Shown: positions 1-6,809, numbered from the stretch's first letter. The stretch: 46,400 nt of DNA from Acidobacteriota bacterium (GCA_947470805.1 CANIVU010000066.1:1-46400), one strand, 5' to 3'. The notes: generated from the letters alone by a model not told the origin. Translations and numbers: made by a program.

Positions 1-431
1 CGTCAATGGGCCCTTCCTTTGCCGTTCTTCGTGGATTTTCCGGCAGAGGGCGGAGTGGGTGTCTCTGCCTGCGACTTCCGCAGTTCTTCGATCTGTCGCA
101 AGCAAGCCTTTAAAAAATCGATCTCCATGGCCTGCTGGCCGATCTTTCGTTCCAGTTCGGCTACTGCCGTCTCTTCCTGCCGACGGCGGCCTTCGCCGGA
201 AAAGGCCGAGTTTGGACGTTCCTCGAACTGCCGCTGCCAAACGTGCAACTGGTTCGGATTGACCTCCAATTCGCGAGCTACCCGACCAACGGGGTAGCCC
301 GATTGCAGCCGCTTGACGGCCGCCAGTTTGAATTCGCGCGTGAACTTTCGCCGCGTTGTGGACATGACTCAAATTCTCCTTCGAGGTTTTTATGAGTCTA
401 GTCTCGTGTCTCAAATTCGGGGACAAGTCCA
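1..431 (-). mobile_element. IS3-family insertion sequence, partial (5' end present, rest outside window)
   Basis: An orfA-type transposase gene on the minus strand lies just inside a candidate terminal sequence. Read on the minus strand from 431, the end begins TGGACTTGTCCCCGAA, which is the kind of end seen in IS3-family elements. The orfB half and the other inverted repeat lie beyond base 1, so neither the second end nor a target duplication can be checked. The end coordinate is an estimate from the terminal motif. Confidence 0.65.
3..365 (-). CDS. IS3-family transposase OrfA (DNA-binding subunit)
   Basis: A protein of 120 aa. The N-terminal half (about residues 5-55, including FTREFKLAAVKRL and VARELEVNPNQLHVW) is the helix-turn-helix of IS3/IS911-type OrfA, which recognises the inverted repeats. 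About residues 68-95 (AELERKIGQQ, EIDFLKACL) form the leucine-zipper-like coiled coil used for OrfA/OrfAB multimerisation. The tail is Lys/Pro/Ser-rich. In this family OrfA is fused to the catalytic OrfB (DDE integrase) by -1 frameshifting, but OrfB would start at or left of base 1 and is not visible. The ATG start lies about 65 bp inside the putative IS end, the usual spacing. Full length for an OrfA. Confidence 0.88.
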   Translation of the reverse strand: MSTTRRKFTREFKLAAVKRLQSGYPVGRVARELEVNPNQLHVWQRQFEERPNSAFSGEGRRRQEETAVAELERKIGQQAMEIDFLKACLRQIEELRKSQAETPTPPSAGKSTKNGKGRAH

Positions 432-450
432 GTCGGTTGTGTCCAGATAA

Positions 451-624
451 TCGGCCCACGCTTTTCTGGATGACAGCGTCAAAGCGTTCATAAGGCAGCA
501 GCTGAAACTATTGGTTGACCGCGTGCGCGTGGTTGTCGGTTTGTGGCGAAGAGGGCACCTGTCGGAGGGGAGCATTCAGCTCTATCTTCAGTGGATCCGC
601 AAATTCCGGGCCTTCTGTGGGTAG
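451..624 (+). pseudogene. Remnant of a phage-type (tyrosine) integrase, N-terminal arm
   Basis: Between an in-frame stop at 448-450 and the stop at 622-624 one frame is open without any ATG. Its C-terminal part reads LSEGSIQLYLQWIRKFRAFCG in two short blocks (LSEGSIQLYLQ and WIRKFRAFCG). This resembles the SAM-like core-binding domain of tyrosine recombinases, which binds DNA ahead of the catalytic domain. No catalytic domain follows, so if the reading is right it is a dead fragment left by earlier mobile-element activity. Homology is judged only by pattern, so confidence is low. Confidence 0.35.
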
Positions 625-667
625 AACGCGCTGTCCCTTGACATCTGTCTTGCCGATGAGGGACCAT

Positions 668-715
668 TAGTGAGGAATATTTCTAACCGAGTAGTGAGGA
701 ATATTTCTAACCGAG
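668..715. repeat. Exact 24-bp tandem direct repeat, two copies
   Basis: Two identical 24-bp units abut at 668-691 and 692-715. Each begins TAGTGAGG, has the near-palindromic core GAATATTTC and ends CTAACCGAG. They sit 70 bp upstream of the start of the NusG-like gene that heads the EPS operon. They could be paired regulator sites for that operon or the scar of an excised mobile element, and the sequence does not decide between these. Confidence 0.85.
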
Positions 716-785
716 GCCCTGAGTGTAGTCTGACTTGAGGCCGAAGGGGGCGAAGCCTGCCGCCAAACAGGGGAGGCGAGATCTG

Positions 786-1298
786 ATGGTCGCAACTGTG
801 TCCCGGGTTAACTGGTTTGCTGTTCGTGTTCGCTCAAATTTTGAACGAGCCACAGCACAGTCGCTGAACGCCCGAGGAATCTCCTGTTTCCTGCCCATCT
901 ATAAAGTACGGCGCCAGTGGTCGGACCGCGTGAAAGAAGTGGAACTGCCACTTTTTAGCGGGTATGTGTTCTGTCAGGTGTCCGGGCGTCGGTTCCTGCC
1001 GTTGTTGGAGACGCCGGGTGTCGTGCATGTTGTCGGGACCGGTCCACGCCCAGTGCCGCTGGAAGATCACGAGATAGATGTGCTCTTCCGGATTTCTGGG
1101 AGTGGGCAGGAGACGATGCCTTGGCCGTATCTAGCCGTAGGCCATCATGTAAGGCTTCGGACGGGAGCCTTAAAGGGCGTCGAGGGAATTCTCTCGAATG
1201 TAGATGGTCGGCATCGCGTGATCGTAACGATCGAGCTGTTGCAGCGCGCGGTGGCCGTAAGCGTAGACCGATTAGACCTGGAGCAGGTATGGCCGTGA
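786..1298 (+). CDS. NusG-like specialised transcription antiterminator (RfaH/UpxY/LoaP type)
   Basis: A protein of 170 aa from the ATG at 786. An upstream TTG at 735 is in frame, but 786 has the better ribosome-binding site. The N-terminal NGN domain begins NWFAVRVRSNFE (about residues 8-19) and continues with ISCFLPIYKVRRQWSDR and the FSGYVF strand typical of NusG paralogues. The C-terminal KOW motif is VGHHVRLRTGALKGVEGIL (about residues 114-132). Paralogues of this kind travel with EPS/capsule operons and bind RNA polymerase so that long polysaccharide operons are read through. Being first gene ahead of wza/wzc-like genes fits that role. Its stop overlaps the next start by 10 bp, so translation is probably coupled. 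No ops/JUMPstart element was recognised. Confidence 0.85.
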   Translation: MVATVSRVNWFAVRVRSNFERATAQSLNARGISCFLPIYKVRRQWSDRVKEVELPLFSGYVFCQVSGRRFLPLLETPGVVHVVGTGPRPVPLEDHEIDVLFRISGSGQETMPWPYLAVGHHVRLRTGALKGVEGILSNVDGRHRVIVTIELLQRAVAVSVDRLDLEQVWP

Positions 1299-1576
1299 TC
1301 ATAAAACGTCGAACGAAGATGGTCAGCATCCGGCTGTTGGACGATGAGTACCGTCGCTTGAATGAGCTTTGCGAAGTCACCGGTGCGAGGAGTATCTCTG
1401 ACCTCGCGCGGGATCTGATGTTCCGAATGCTGGCGCCGGCAATTGAACCGGTCCCGCAGAATCTGGAAGACCGGGTGGGCCATCTCGATCAGAAGGTCAC
1501 GCGTCTCGGAGAGCAGCTCGAGCAGATTGAGAGCCGGCTCGGTCGAGGGCAGAGAGCGGCGACATGGGCGCGTTAG
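1289..1576 (+). CDS. Small ribbon-helix-helix-like protein with C-terminal coiled coil
   Basis: A protein of 95 aa from the ATG at 1289 (GTATGG), inside the end of the NusG-like gene. An alternative ATG at 1319 gives MVSIRLLDDEYRRL. Residues about 11-45 (MVSIRLLDDEYRRLNELCE, then SISDLARDLMFRML) match the strand-helix-helix pattern of CopG/MetJ-type DNA-binding proteins. Residues about 55-85 (LEDRVGHLDQKV, LGEQLEQIESRL) have heptad spacing for a coiled coil. It overlaps the upstream gene by 10 bp and the downstream wza-like gene by 13 bp, so it is an integral operon member. A local regulator is inference; the exact function is unknown. Confidence 0.65.
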   Translation: MAVIIKRRTKMVSIRLLDDEYRRLNELCEVTGARSISDLARDLMFRMLAPAIEPVPQNLEDRVGHLDQKVTRLGEQLEQIESRLGRGQRAATWAR

Positions 1577-2526
1577 TCGGACTGTTGGTGCTGCTGGCGG
1601 GTGCTGTGTCCGGTCAGGCGGAAGCGCAGCAGGAACGCAAGAGCACCTATATTCTTGGGCCGGAAGATCAGATCGCCATCCGTGTTCTTGATCTGGAGGA
1701 GTTTGCGGAAGGGGCATCGGGTAAAGACCGGGTCTACCGGATCGACCTGCGAGGCCAAGTGAACCTGCCTATCGTCGGCCGTATGAAGGTTGTCGGGCAG
1801 ACCGTCGAGCAGTTTGAGGCGACCTTGGTCGAGAAACTCCGCGAATATCTGAAAACACCGAGTGTCACGGTCACGGTGGCCGAATATAAGAGCCAGCCCA
1901 TCACCGTGGTGGGGCAAGTGCAGAGCCCTGGTGTGCATCAACTGCAGGGTCGCAAGAGCCTTCTAGAGGTCATCTCGGCGGTTGGCGGGCTCAAAGCAGA
2001 AGCCGGCTATCAAATCAAGATCACGCGGAAGGTCGAATATGGGGCGATCCCGCTGCCGCGGGCGCGGACCGATGGGACCGGGCAGTTCAGTGTGGCGGAG
2101 GTCAATGTGAAGCGTATCCTGAACGCCGACAGCCCGGAGGAGAACATCCAGATCCAGCCTTTCGATGTGATTTCGGTGCCGAAGGCTGAGCTGGTGTACG
2201 TGGTGGGGAATGTGAAGCGGTCCGGGGGGTTTGTCCTCGGTGACCGGGAAAAGGTTACGGCGTTGCAGGCGCTTTCTATGGCGGAAGGATTGGATCGGGA
2301 TGCGTCCAGTAATGGAGCCAAGATCCTACGGAAGCCACCGGAAGGCGGCGAACGCCAGGAGATTCTGGTGGCGCTTGGGGAGATATTGAAGGGCAAGCGG
2401 CCGGACGTGCCGATGGAGCCGGATGACATCCTGTTCGTTCCGTCCAGCGTAGGGAAGAAAGTGGTCATGCGGACGGTGGAAGCGGCCATTTCGATCGGGA
2501 CTGGAGTCGCGATCTTCCGGCGGTAG
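1564..2526 (+). CDS. wza: Polysaccharide export outer-membrane protein, Wza-like (Poly_export plus SLBB)
   Basis: A protein of 320 aa. The N-terminus (GALVGLLVLLAGAVSGQAEA) is a Sec signal peptide without an obvious lipobox Cys, unlike classical Wza lipoproteins. The Poly_export domain starts at YILGPEDQIAIRVLD (about residues 29-43) and runs through INLPIVG-type text (RGQVNLPIVGRMKVVGQT). SLBB folds follow (ITVVGQVQSPGVHQLQGRKS about 118-137, and VYVVGNVKRSGGFVLGDRE about 216-234). A C-terminal amphipathic segment (VMRTVEAAISIGTGVAIF) could be the outer-membrane helix. The protein forms the periplasm-to-surface conduit for EPS and works with the Wzc-like product encoded 41 bp downstream. The ATG lies within the preceding gene. 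Confidence 0.87.
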   Translation: MGALVGLLVLLAGAVSGQAEAQQERKSTYILGPEDQIAIRVLDLEEFAEGASGKDRVYRIDLRGQVNLPIVGRMKVVGQTVEQFEATLVEKLREYLKTPSVTVTVAEYKSQPITVVGQVQSPGVHQLQGRKSLLEVISAVGGLKAEAGYQIKITRKVEYGAIPLPRARTDGTGQFSVAEVNVKRILNADSPEENIQIQPFDVISVPKAELVYVVGNVKRSGGFVLGDREKVTALQALSMAEGLDRDASSNGAKILRKPPEGGERQEILVALGEILKGKRPDVPMEPDDILFVPSSVGKKVVMRTVEAAISIGTGVAIFRR

Positions 2527-2567
2527 CGTCGGGCAGATCGAGGATCTGGCTAGGGAAGAGATTCAAG

Positions 2568-5447
2568 ATGGACGATAACCGGGACGATAAACTCAAGGAC
2601 GGCGTGGCGCCTGAGGAATGGCGGCAAGTCCGTGCTGCGGCCATAGGTCTGCCAAAGGCCAGGTTGGCGGACGGAGGCGTGTCGCCCGATGCCGGTGCAG
2701 GGGCGTCCGGTGACGGGGTTCGAGTGGCCGGTGGTGCGGTGGGGGGTGGTGCGGTCGATGGGGCTGGGGTGGCTGGTGCTGGGGTCTGGGGTGGTGCGGC
2801 TGGTAGGGGTGATGGGACTGGGGTGGCTGGTGTGGCCGGCGGTGCGGTGGGGGTTGGTGCGGTCGATGGGGGTGGGGTAGCTGGAGCTGGGGTGTGGGGT
2901 GGTGCGGCTGGTAGGGGTGATGGGGCTGGGGTGGCTGGTGGTGGGGTGGCGGGGTCGGTTCGTGCTTTGCCGGGGGGGCGCGGTGGGGCGGGGCAGGGTG
3001 GGTACTGGTCGAATGGGCCGACGGCGCAGCCGGCGGGTGGGAATGGGTCGATGCCGCCGCCGCCGGGTGGCCGTCCGGGGGCCGGGGGCGAGCCAGGGCC
3101 TTTGGGCGCTCCGATTGAGCTGCGGCATGGGATTCATTACAATTCCTTCACCTTGCCGCCGGGGTATGTGCCGGGGTATCCGGTGCCGCCGGGGCAGTCG
3201 AATGAGGGGGAGGAGGAGGGGCCGGGGCTGCTGGCGTACTGGCGGCTTTTGCGGCGGCGGAAGGGGACGGTGTTCCTTATCGCTGCGGCGGCGCTTATTC
3301 TGGCGGTGCTGATCACGCTGCCGATGACGCCGGTCTATACGGCGAAGGCGTGGATCGAGATCCAGGAAACGAATCAGAACTTCATGAATATGAAGGATGT
3401 CCAGCAGTTCTCGTCCGATTCGGGCGGGTACATGCTGATGACGGACATCCAGACCCACATCCGGGTCCTGCAGAGCCTCAGTTTGCTGGACCGGGTGACG
3501 ACCAAGTTCAAGGAGCAACGGGCTGCAGGAGCGGATGGCGCCACGACGGTGGGGCGGGTGAGCGCGTGGCGGCGGGCGCTGAATCTGCCGGAGGATAAGC
3601 CGGAGGAAGAGCGGGAGACGGCGCTCCAGCTGGCGAAGAGCTCGGTGAAGGTCCGGGCGCAGGGCCAGACGCGTATTATCGAAGTTACGACCGACAGCAC
3701 GGATAAGCGGCTGGCGGCGGATTTTGTCAATACTCTGGCGAATGAGTTTATCGACCAGAATATGGAGGCCCGGTGGCAGCAGACCCAGAAGACGGGCGAA
3801 TGGCTGACCCGGCAGTTGGACGAGATGAAGATCAAGCTCGAGCGCAGCGAGGACCAGTTGCAGGACTACGCGCGGAAGAGCGGGCTGCTGTTCACGGACG
3901 AGAAGAGCAGCGTGGCCGAGGAGCGGCTGAAGCAGTTGCAGCAGGCACTGAGCGCGGCGACGGCGGAGCGGGTGGCGAAGCAGAGCCGTTTTGAGATGGC
4001 AAAGAATGCATCGCCAGAGAGCCTTCCGGATGTGATCAACGACAGCGGGCTACGCGAGTTGCAGAGTAAGATCACCGAATTGCAGCGGCAGTCGGCCGAG
4101 TTGAAGGCGACTTACAACGATAAGTACCCTAAGTTACAGAGGCTCGACCCGCAGGTGAAGTGGCTGGAGAGCCAGTTCCAGCGGGAGCGGGCGGCGATCC
4201 TGGCGCGCATCCAGAACGAGAACACGGAGGCGATGCGCAAGGAGACGCTGTTGCGGGTCGACTACGAGACGCAGGCGAAGCTGGTGCGGGACGACGGCGA
4301 GAAGGGCGTCCATTACAACATTCTGAAGCGCGAGGTGGACTCCAACCGGCGGCTCTATGAGTCGATGCTGCAGCGGGTGAAGGAAGCGTCGCTGGCCGGC
4401 GCGATCAAGGCGAGCAACATCCGAGTGGTGGATCCGGCGCGCGTGCCGACGTTCCCGTCGCGGCCGAGCCTGCCGCTGAATGCGGCGCTGGGGCTGCTGG
4501 CCGGTCTGTTCGCAGGTGTCGCGTTCGTGGTGACGACGGACAAGGCGAACAAGACGTTCCGGGATCCGGGCGATATTCAGTTCTACCTGAACCTGCCGGA
4601 GCTGGGGGTGATCCCGTCGGAGAAGGCGCAGGTTGGTTCCTATGCGAAGCGGAAGCTGAAGGCCGCGGTGCACAACGAGAAGCTGCTGCTGGCGAAGAGC
4701 GGCGGGACCGGCGAGTTGACCGAGCGGATCGAACTGACGGTGCATCAGCAGAAGAGCTCGATGCTGGCGGAGAGCTTCCGGGCAACGCTGACGTCGATTC
4801 TGTTCACGGGCCAGAACGGTCAGAGGCCGAAGGCGCTGGTGGTGACGAGCTCGGGTCCCGGGGAGGGGAAGAGCACGGTGGTGAGCAACCTGGCGGCGGC
4901 GCTGGGCGAGATTCACCACCGGGTGCTGCTGATTGACGCGGATACGCGCAAGCCACGGCAGCACGAGATTTTCGGCGTGCCGAATGACAGCGGACTGACG
5001 ACGCTGTTGCTGGATCAACGGGATCCGGTGGAGGTGGACCTGGAAGGTGTGATCCTGCCGACGCGGGTACCTGGTGTGTTCATCATGCCGGCCGGCCCAC
5101 CGGTGGCGGCGGTGACCAATTTGTTGTACTCCGGCCGGATGGAGCAGTATCTGGAGCTGTTGACGCAGCTGTTCGACGTGGTGCTGATCGATACGCCGCC
5201 GATGCTGCAGATTCCGGACGCCCGTGTGCTTGGGCGGATGGCCGGAGGCGTGGTGCTGGTGATGCGGACCGGCAAGACGACGCGGGATGCGGCGCTGGCG
5301 GTGCGGCAGCGGCTGCAGGAAGATGGGACCAAGATCCTGGGCACGGTTCTGAATGATTGGAACCCGAAGGCGTCTCCGGGCGGTTATTACGGTTACACGC
5401 AAGGTTATTACCAGTCCTATAAGGGTTATTACGGGAAGAAGCAGTAG
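2568..5447 (+). CDS. Wzc-like polysaccharide co-polymerase with BY-kinase domain and Gly-rich N-terminal extension
   Basis: A protein of 959 aa, longer than usual for the family (about 700-750). Residues about 25-165 are a Gly/Ala/Val-rich, then Pro/Gly-rich, low-complexity extension containing two copies of a 36-residue unit. The Wzz domain follows, with membrane segments near 233-252 (TVFLIAAAALILAVL) and 633-655 (PLNAALGLLAGLFAGVAF), separated by a long periplasmic coiled coil. The cytoplasmic BY-kinase has Walker A SSGPGEGKST (about 760), Walker A' VLLIDADTRKP (about 785) and Walker B VVLIDTPP (about 873). The C-terminus carries eight tyrosines in about 22 residues (YYGYTQGYYQSYKGYYG), the autophosphorylation cluster. 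It controls chain length and couples polymerisation to export through the Wza-like protein. The kinase is fused rather than split. Confidence 0.9.
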   Translation: MDDNRDDKLKDGVAPEEWRQVRAAAIGLPKARLADGGVSPDAGAGASGDGVRVAGGAVGGGAVDGAGVAGAGVWGGAAGRGDGTGVAGVAGGAVGVGAVDGGGVAGAGVWGGAAGRGDGAGVAGGGVAGSVRALPGGRGGAGQGGYWSNGPTAQPAGGNGSMPPPPGGRPGAGGEPGPLGAPIELRHGIHYNSFTLPPGYVPGYPVPPGQSNEGEEEGPGLLAYWRLLRRRKGTVFLIAAAALILAVLITLPMTPVYTAKAWIEIQETNQNFMNMKDVQQFSSDSGGYMLMTDIQTHIRVLQSLSLLDRVTTKFKEQRAAGADGATTVGRVSAWRRALNLPEDKPEEERETALQLAKSSVKVRAQGQTRIIEVTTDSTDKRLAADFVNTLANEFIDQNMEARWQQTQKTGEWLTRQLDEMKIKLERSEDQLQDYARKSGLLFTDEKSSVAEERLKQLQQALSAATAERVAKQSRFEMAKNASPESLPDVINDSGLRELQSKITELQRQSAELKATYNDKYPKLQRLDPQVKWLESQFQRERAAILARIQNENTEAMRKETLLRVDYETQAKLVRDDGEKGVHYNILKREVDSNRRLYESMLQRVKEASLAGAIKASNIRVVDPARVPTFPSRPSLPLNAALGLLAGLFAGVAFVVTTDKANKTFRDPGDIQFYLNLPELGVIPSEKAQVGSYAKRKLKAAVHNEKLLLAKSGGTGELTERIELTVHQQKSSMLAESFRATLTSILFTGQNGQRPKALVVTSSGPGEGKSTVVSNLAAALGEIHHRVLLIDADTRKPRQHEIFGVPNDSGLTTLLLDQRDPVEVDLEGVILPTRVPGVFIMPAGPPVAAVTNLLYSGRMEQYLELLTQLFDVVLIDTPPMLQIPDARVLGRMAGGVVLVMRTGKTTRDAALAVRQRLQEDGTKILGTVLNDWNPKASPGGYYGYTQGYYQSYKGYYGKKQ
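2724..2939 (+). repeat. Two 108-bp tandem repeats within the Wzc-like gene
   Basis: Two imperfect copies of a 108-bp (36-codon) unit lie at about 2724-2831 and 2832-2939, with a decayed third start after 2940. Landmarks such as GGTGCGGTCGATGGGG recur exactly 108 bp apart (2748 and 2856). They encode Gly/Ala/Val-rich text (GVAGAGVWGGAAGRGDG twice). The strand is extremely G-rich and C-poor, which also keeps the opposite strand open as a false ORF. Confidence 0.8.
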
Positions 5448-5569
5448 GGCGGCGGCCTGGTGCTCCTGGCTGTGTGCTTGCCGGGTAACTTGCAAGGAAG
5501 CTGCCAGCCAGTTTTCGCCTATTCTTTCGCTTCTTTCCTTTCTTTGTCCGTTGTTGATGGTTGGGCTAG

Positions 5570-5585
5570 CGTTCGAATATGAACG
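5570..5585. promoter_or_regulatory. Palindrome over the parD copy 1 start codon (candidate operator)
   Basis: CGTTC-N6-GAACG spans the ATG. The same palindrome with the same spacer GAATAT recurs over the start of the second parD (5991-6006). Both copies also share the preceding block GTTGTTGAT and GTTGGGCTA. ParD proteins are ribbon-helix-helix repressors of their own operons, so conservation at both starts makes an operator plausible. Confidence 0.45.
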
Positions 5586-5845
5586 TTACCCTTGGTCCGA
5601 CCTTCGACGAATTTATTGCCGAGATGCTCAAAACCGGGCACTACCAGCCAGAGAGCGAGGCCGTTCGCGAGGGGTTGCGGATGCTCAAAGAACGCGAGGA
5701 GTTGCAGCAAGCTCGTCTCTCGGAACTTCGCAAAGAAATTGCGATCGGAATGGCAGAGGCCGAGCGAGGCGATGTTGTTGATGGGCCGACCGTCTTCGCC
5801 GAGATTCGAGCGATGAGCGCCGAAAGGAAGCGACAGGCCGAATAG
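5579..5845 (+). CDS. parD: ParD-family antitoxin, copy 1 (no toxin partner)
   Basis: A protein of 88 aa. The N-terminal ribbon-helix-helix is MNVTLGPTFDEFIAEML, followed by SEAVREGLRMLKEREEL, the standard ParD DNA-binding dimer module. The C-terminal half (RKEIAIGMAEAERGDVVDGP) is the toxin-wrapping region. About 76% identical by direct count to the second copy at 6000-6266. No parE follows: the next 150 bp hold no ORF of the right kind. A palindrome CGTTC-N6-GAACG (5570-5585) spans the start codon and could be the autoregulatory operator. An orphan antitoxin of this sort may still repress or neutralise related modules; that is inference. Confidence 0.87.
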   Translation: MNVTLGPTFDEFIAEMLKTGHYQPESEAVREGLRMLKEREELQQARLSELRKEIAIGMAEAERGDVVDGPTVFAEIRAMSAERKRQAE

Positions 5846-5990
5846 CGATTCCACCTTGCTCATTGCTTCGTGCTTCCTGGGTGAATCGCACCCAAACTGC
5901 GGGCGCCAGCCACTGATCGCAAACTTCTTTCACTTCTCCTTTGTTTGTCAGTTATTGACAGTTGTTGATAGTTGTTGATAGTTGGGCTAT

Positions 5991-6006
5991 CGTTCGAATA
6001 TGAACG
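5991..6006. promoter_or_regulatory. Palindrome over the parD copy 2 start codon (candidate operator)
   Basis: This is the same CGTTC-N6-GAACG palindrome as at 5570-5585, again covering the ATG (6000). Upstream, GTTGTTGATA occurs twice in tandem (5961-5980), with one extra unit compared with copy 1. Confidence 0.45.
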
Positions 6007-6266
6007 TTAACCTTGGTCCGACCTTCGACGAATTCATTGCCGACATGCTCAAAACTGGACACTACCAGTCGCAGAGCGAGGTCGTTCGAGAAGGGTTGCG
6101 GCTCCTAAAAGAACGCGAGGAGTTGAAGCAGATCCACTTGGCGGAACTCCGGAAGGAGATCGCGATTGGGATTGCCGAGGCTGATCGCGGCGAATTTGTG
6201 GACGGACCGGCAGCGTTTGAGCGAATTCGGGCAAAGAGCGCTGCACGGAGACGTTCCGCAGAATGA
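6000..6266 (+). CDS. parD: ParD-family antitoxin, copy 2 (followed by truncated parE)
   Basis: A protein of 88 aa from the ATG at 6000. A TTG at 5982 would add six residues, but the start is fixed by exact correspondence with copy 1. The ribbon-helix-helix is MNVNLGPTFDEFIADML plus SEVVREGLRLLKEREEL. The toxin-binding tail is RKEIAIGIAEADRGEFVDGP. Its stop codon overlaps the ATG of a parE remnant (ATGA at 6263-6266), the usual coupling in parDE operons, so this copy came from an intact module whose toxin has been lost. It may be selectively neutral now or may act as an anti-addiction antitoxin. Confidence 0.88.
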   Translation: MNVNLGPTFDEFIADMLKTGHYQSQSEVVREGLRLLKEREELKQIHLAELRKEIAIGIAEADRGEFVDGPAAFERIRAKSAARRRSAE

Positions 6267-6361
6267 GGCAATATGTCCTCACGCCGCGGGCGGATAGGGA
6301 CCCACCGTCGCCCGTCGGGCTATGGTGGGCAAGCCCGGTTCTTGCGCGAACGGGCCTGTAG
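6263..6361 (+). pseudogene. parE: parE toxin remnant, cut off by a hairpin repeat
   Basis: The ATG overlaps the parD copy 2 stop (ATGA). The first residues, MRQYVLTPRAD, match the N-terminus of ParE/RelE-fold toxins. From about codon 12 the frame runs into the REP-like repeat that begins near 6296 and ends at TAG 6359-6361 after 32 codons in total. A normal ParE is about 95-100 aa, so the toxin is dead. The junction coincides with the edge of a repeat that has a second copy at 6664-6732, so insertion of the repeat or recombination at it is the likely cause. Confidence 0.7.
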
Positions 6362-6364
6362 GGT
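6296..6364. repeat. REP-like double-hairpin repeat, copy A
   Basis: About 69 bp, nearly identical to 6664-6732. The first hairpin is CCCACC-gtc-GCCC-gtc-GGGC-tat-GGTGGG (6301-6329). The second is GCCCGGTTC facing GAACGGGC (6333-6355) with one bulged G. Its left edge marks the point where the parE frame is lost. Confidence 0.8.
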
Positions 6365-6809
6365 CTGCCTGCGATGTCCCCAGTGGAGTTTCCTGGCTTC
6401 GGCGGGTTGCGTCGCGTCTTTGGGGACACGCCTGCGGTGTCGGACCGAGGCGGTTTTGTTGGAGGTCTTGCCCGCCATGTCCCCGGTGGAGTTTCTTGGG
6501 GTCCTGCAAGACAAGCGACACCGGTTCTCTCTTCTTGACTCGTTTGATTCTCGTCTGCATTGATGTTTCTCGTTCTTTCGTTTTTTTCCTGGTTCCTAGC
6601 TTCAGTTCCTTGCTTCCCGCTCCTTACTTCCTGGGTGACTTCGGCGGGTTGCGTCGCGTCTTAGGGGACCCACCGTCGCCCTTCGGGCTATGGTGGGCAA
6701 GCCCGGTTCATGCGCGACCGGGCCTTTAGGGTGGGTCGGGAGGGCTTGCCTGCGATTTCCCCGGTGAGATTCTTTGGGGTGCTGGCAGGCAAACCTCCTT
6801 TTGTTCTTC
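6362..6809. other. Repeat-rich gene-free stretch
   Basis: No gene is supported here. Short motifs recur. CTTCGGCGGGTTGCGTCGCG occurs near 6398 and again near 6640. A block of the form GCC(T/C)GC-(G/C)AT-(G/T)TCCCC-(A/G)GTG is found near 6367, 6470 and 6748. A pyrimidine-rich tract lies around 6560-6620. The second REP-like copy lies at 6664-6732. The pattern suggests a nested or degraded repeat cluster between the toxin-antitoxin remnant and the terminase cassette. Confidence 0.6.
6664..6732. repeat. REP-like double-hairpin repeat, copy B
   Basis: The first hairpin, CCCACC...GGTGGG, lies at 6669-6697. The second, GCCCGGT facing ACCGGGC, lies at 6701-6723. Compared with copy A, the second stem keeps pairing through paired base changes, which argues for selection on the folded form. 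Confidence 0.8.

Larger units (their letters stand above)
366..785. other. Gene-free stretch: IS end, integrase remnant, tandem repeat
   Basis: This stretch separates the IS3 orfA from the EPS operon. It contains, in order, the IS terminal sequence (to about 431), an open fragment resembling the N-terminal arm of a tyrosine recombinase (451-624), and an exact tandem 24-bp repeat (668-715). The leader of the NusG-like gene follows, with a purine-rich ribosome-binding region GGGAGGCGAG just before the ATG at 786. No complete gene is seen. Confidence 0.7.

Noticed and set aside
2550-3518. Minus-strand Thr/Pro/Arg-rich open frame opposite the Wzc repeat region
   Set aside because: It is the antisense of the Gly-rich tandem repeats. 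The + strand frame continues into a proven kinase, so this one is a shadow.
4134-5495. Long open frame (453 codons) antisense to the Wzc-like gene
   Set aside because: Composition is Arg/His/Gln/Pro-rich without domains and it lies fully opposite clear Walker motifs; it is a by-product of GC-rich codon use.
5878-5894. Small hairpin TGGGTG-AATCG-CACCCA after parD copy 1
   Set aside because: A 6-bp stem with no U-run; too short to call a terminator.
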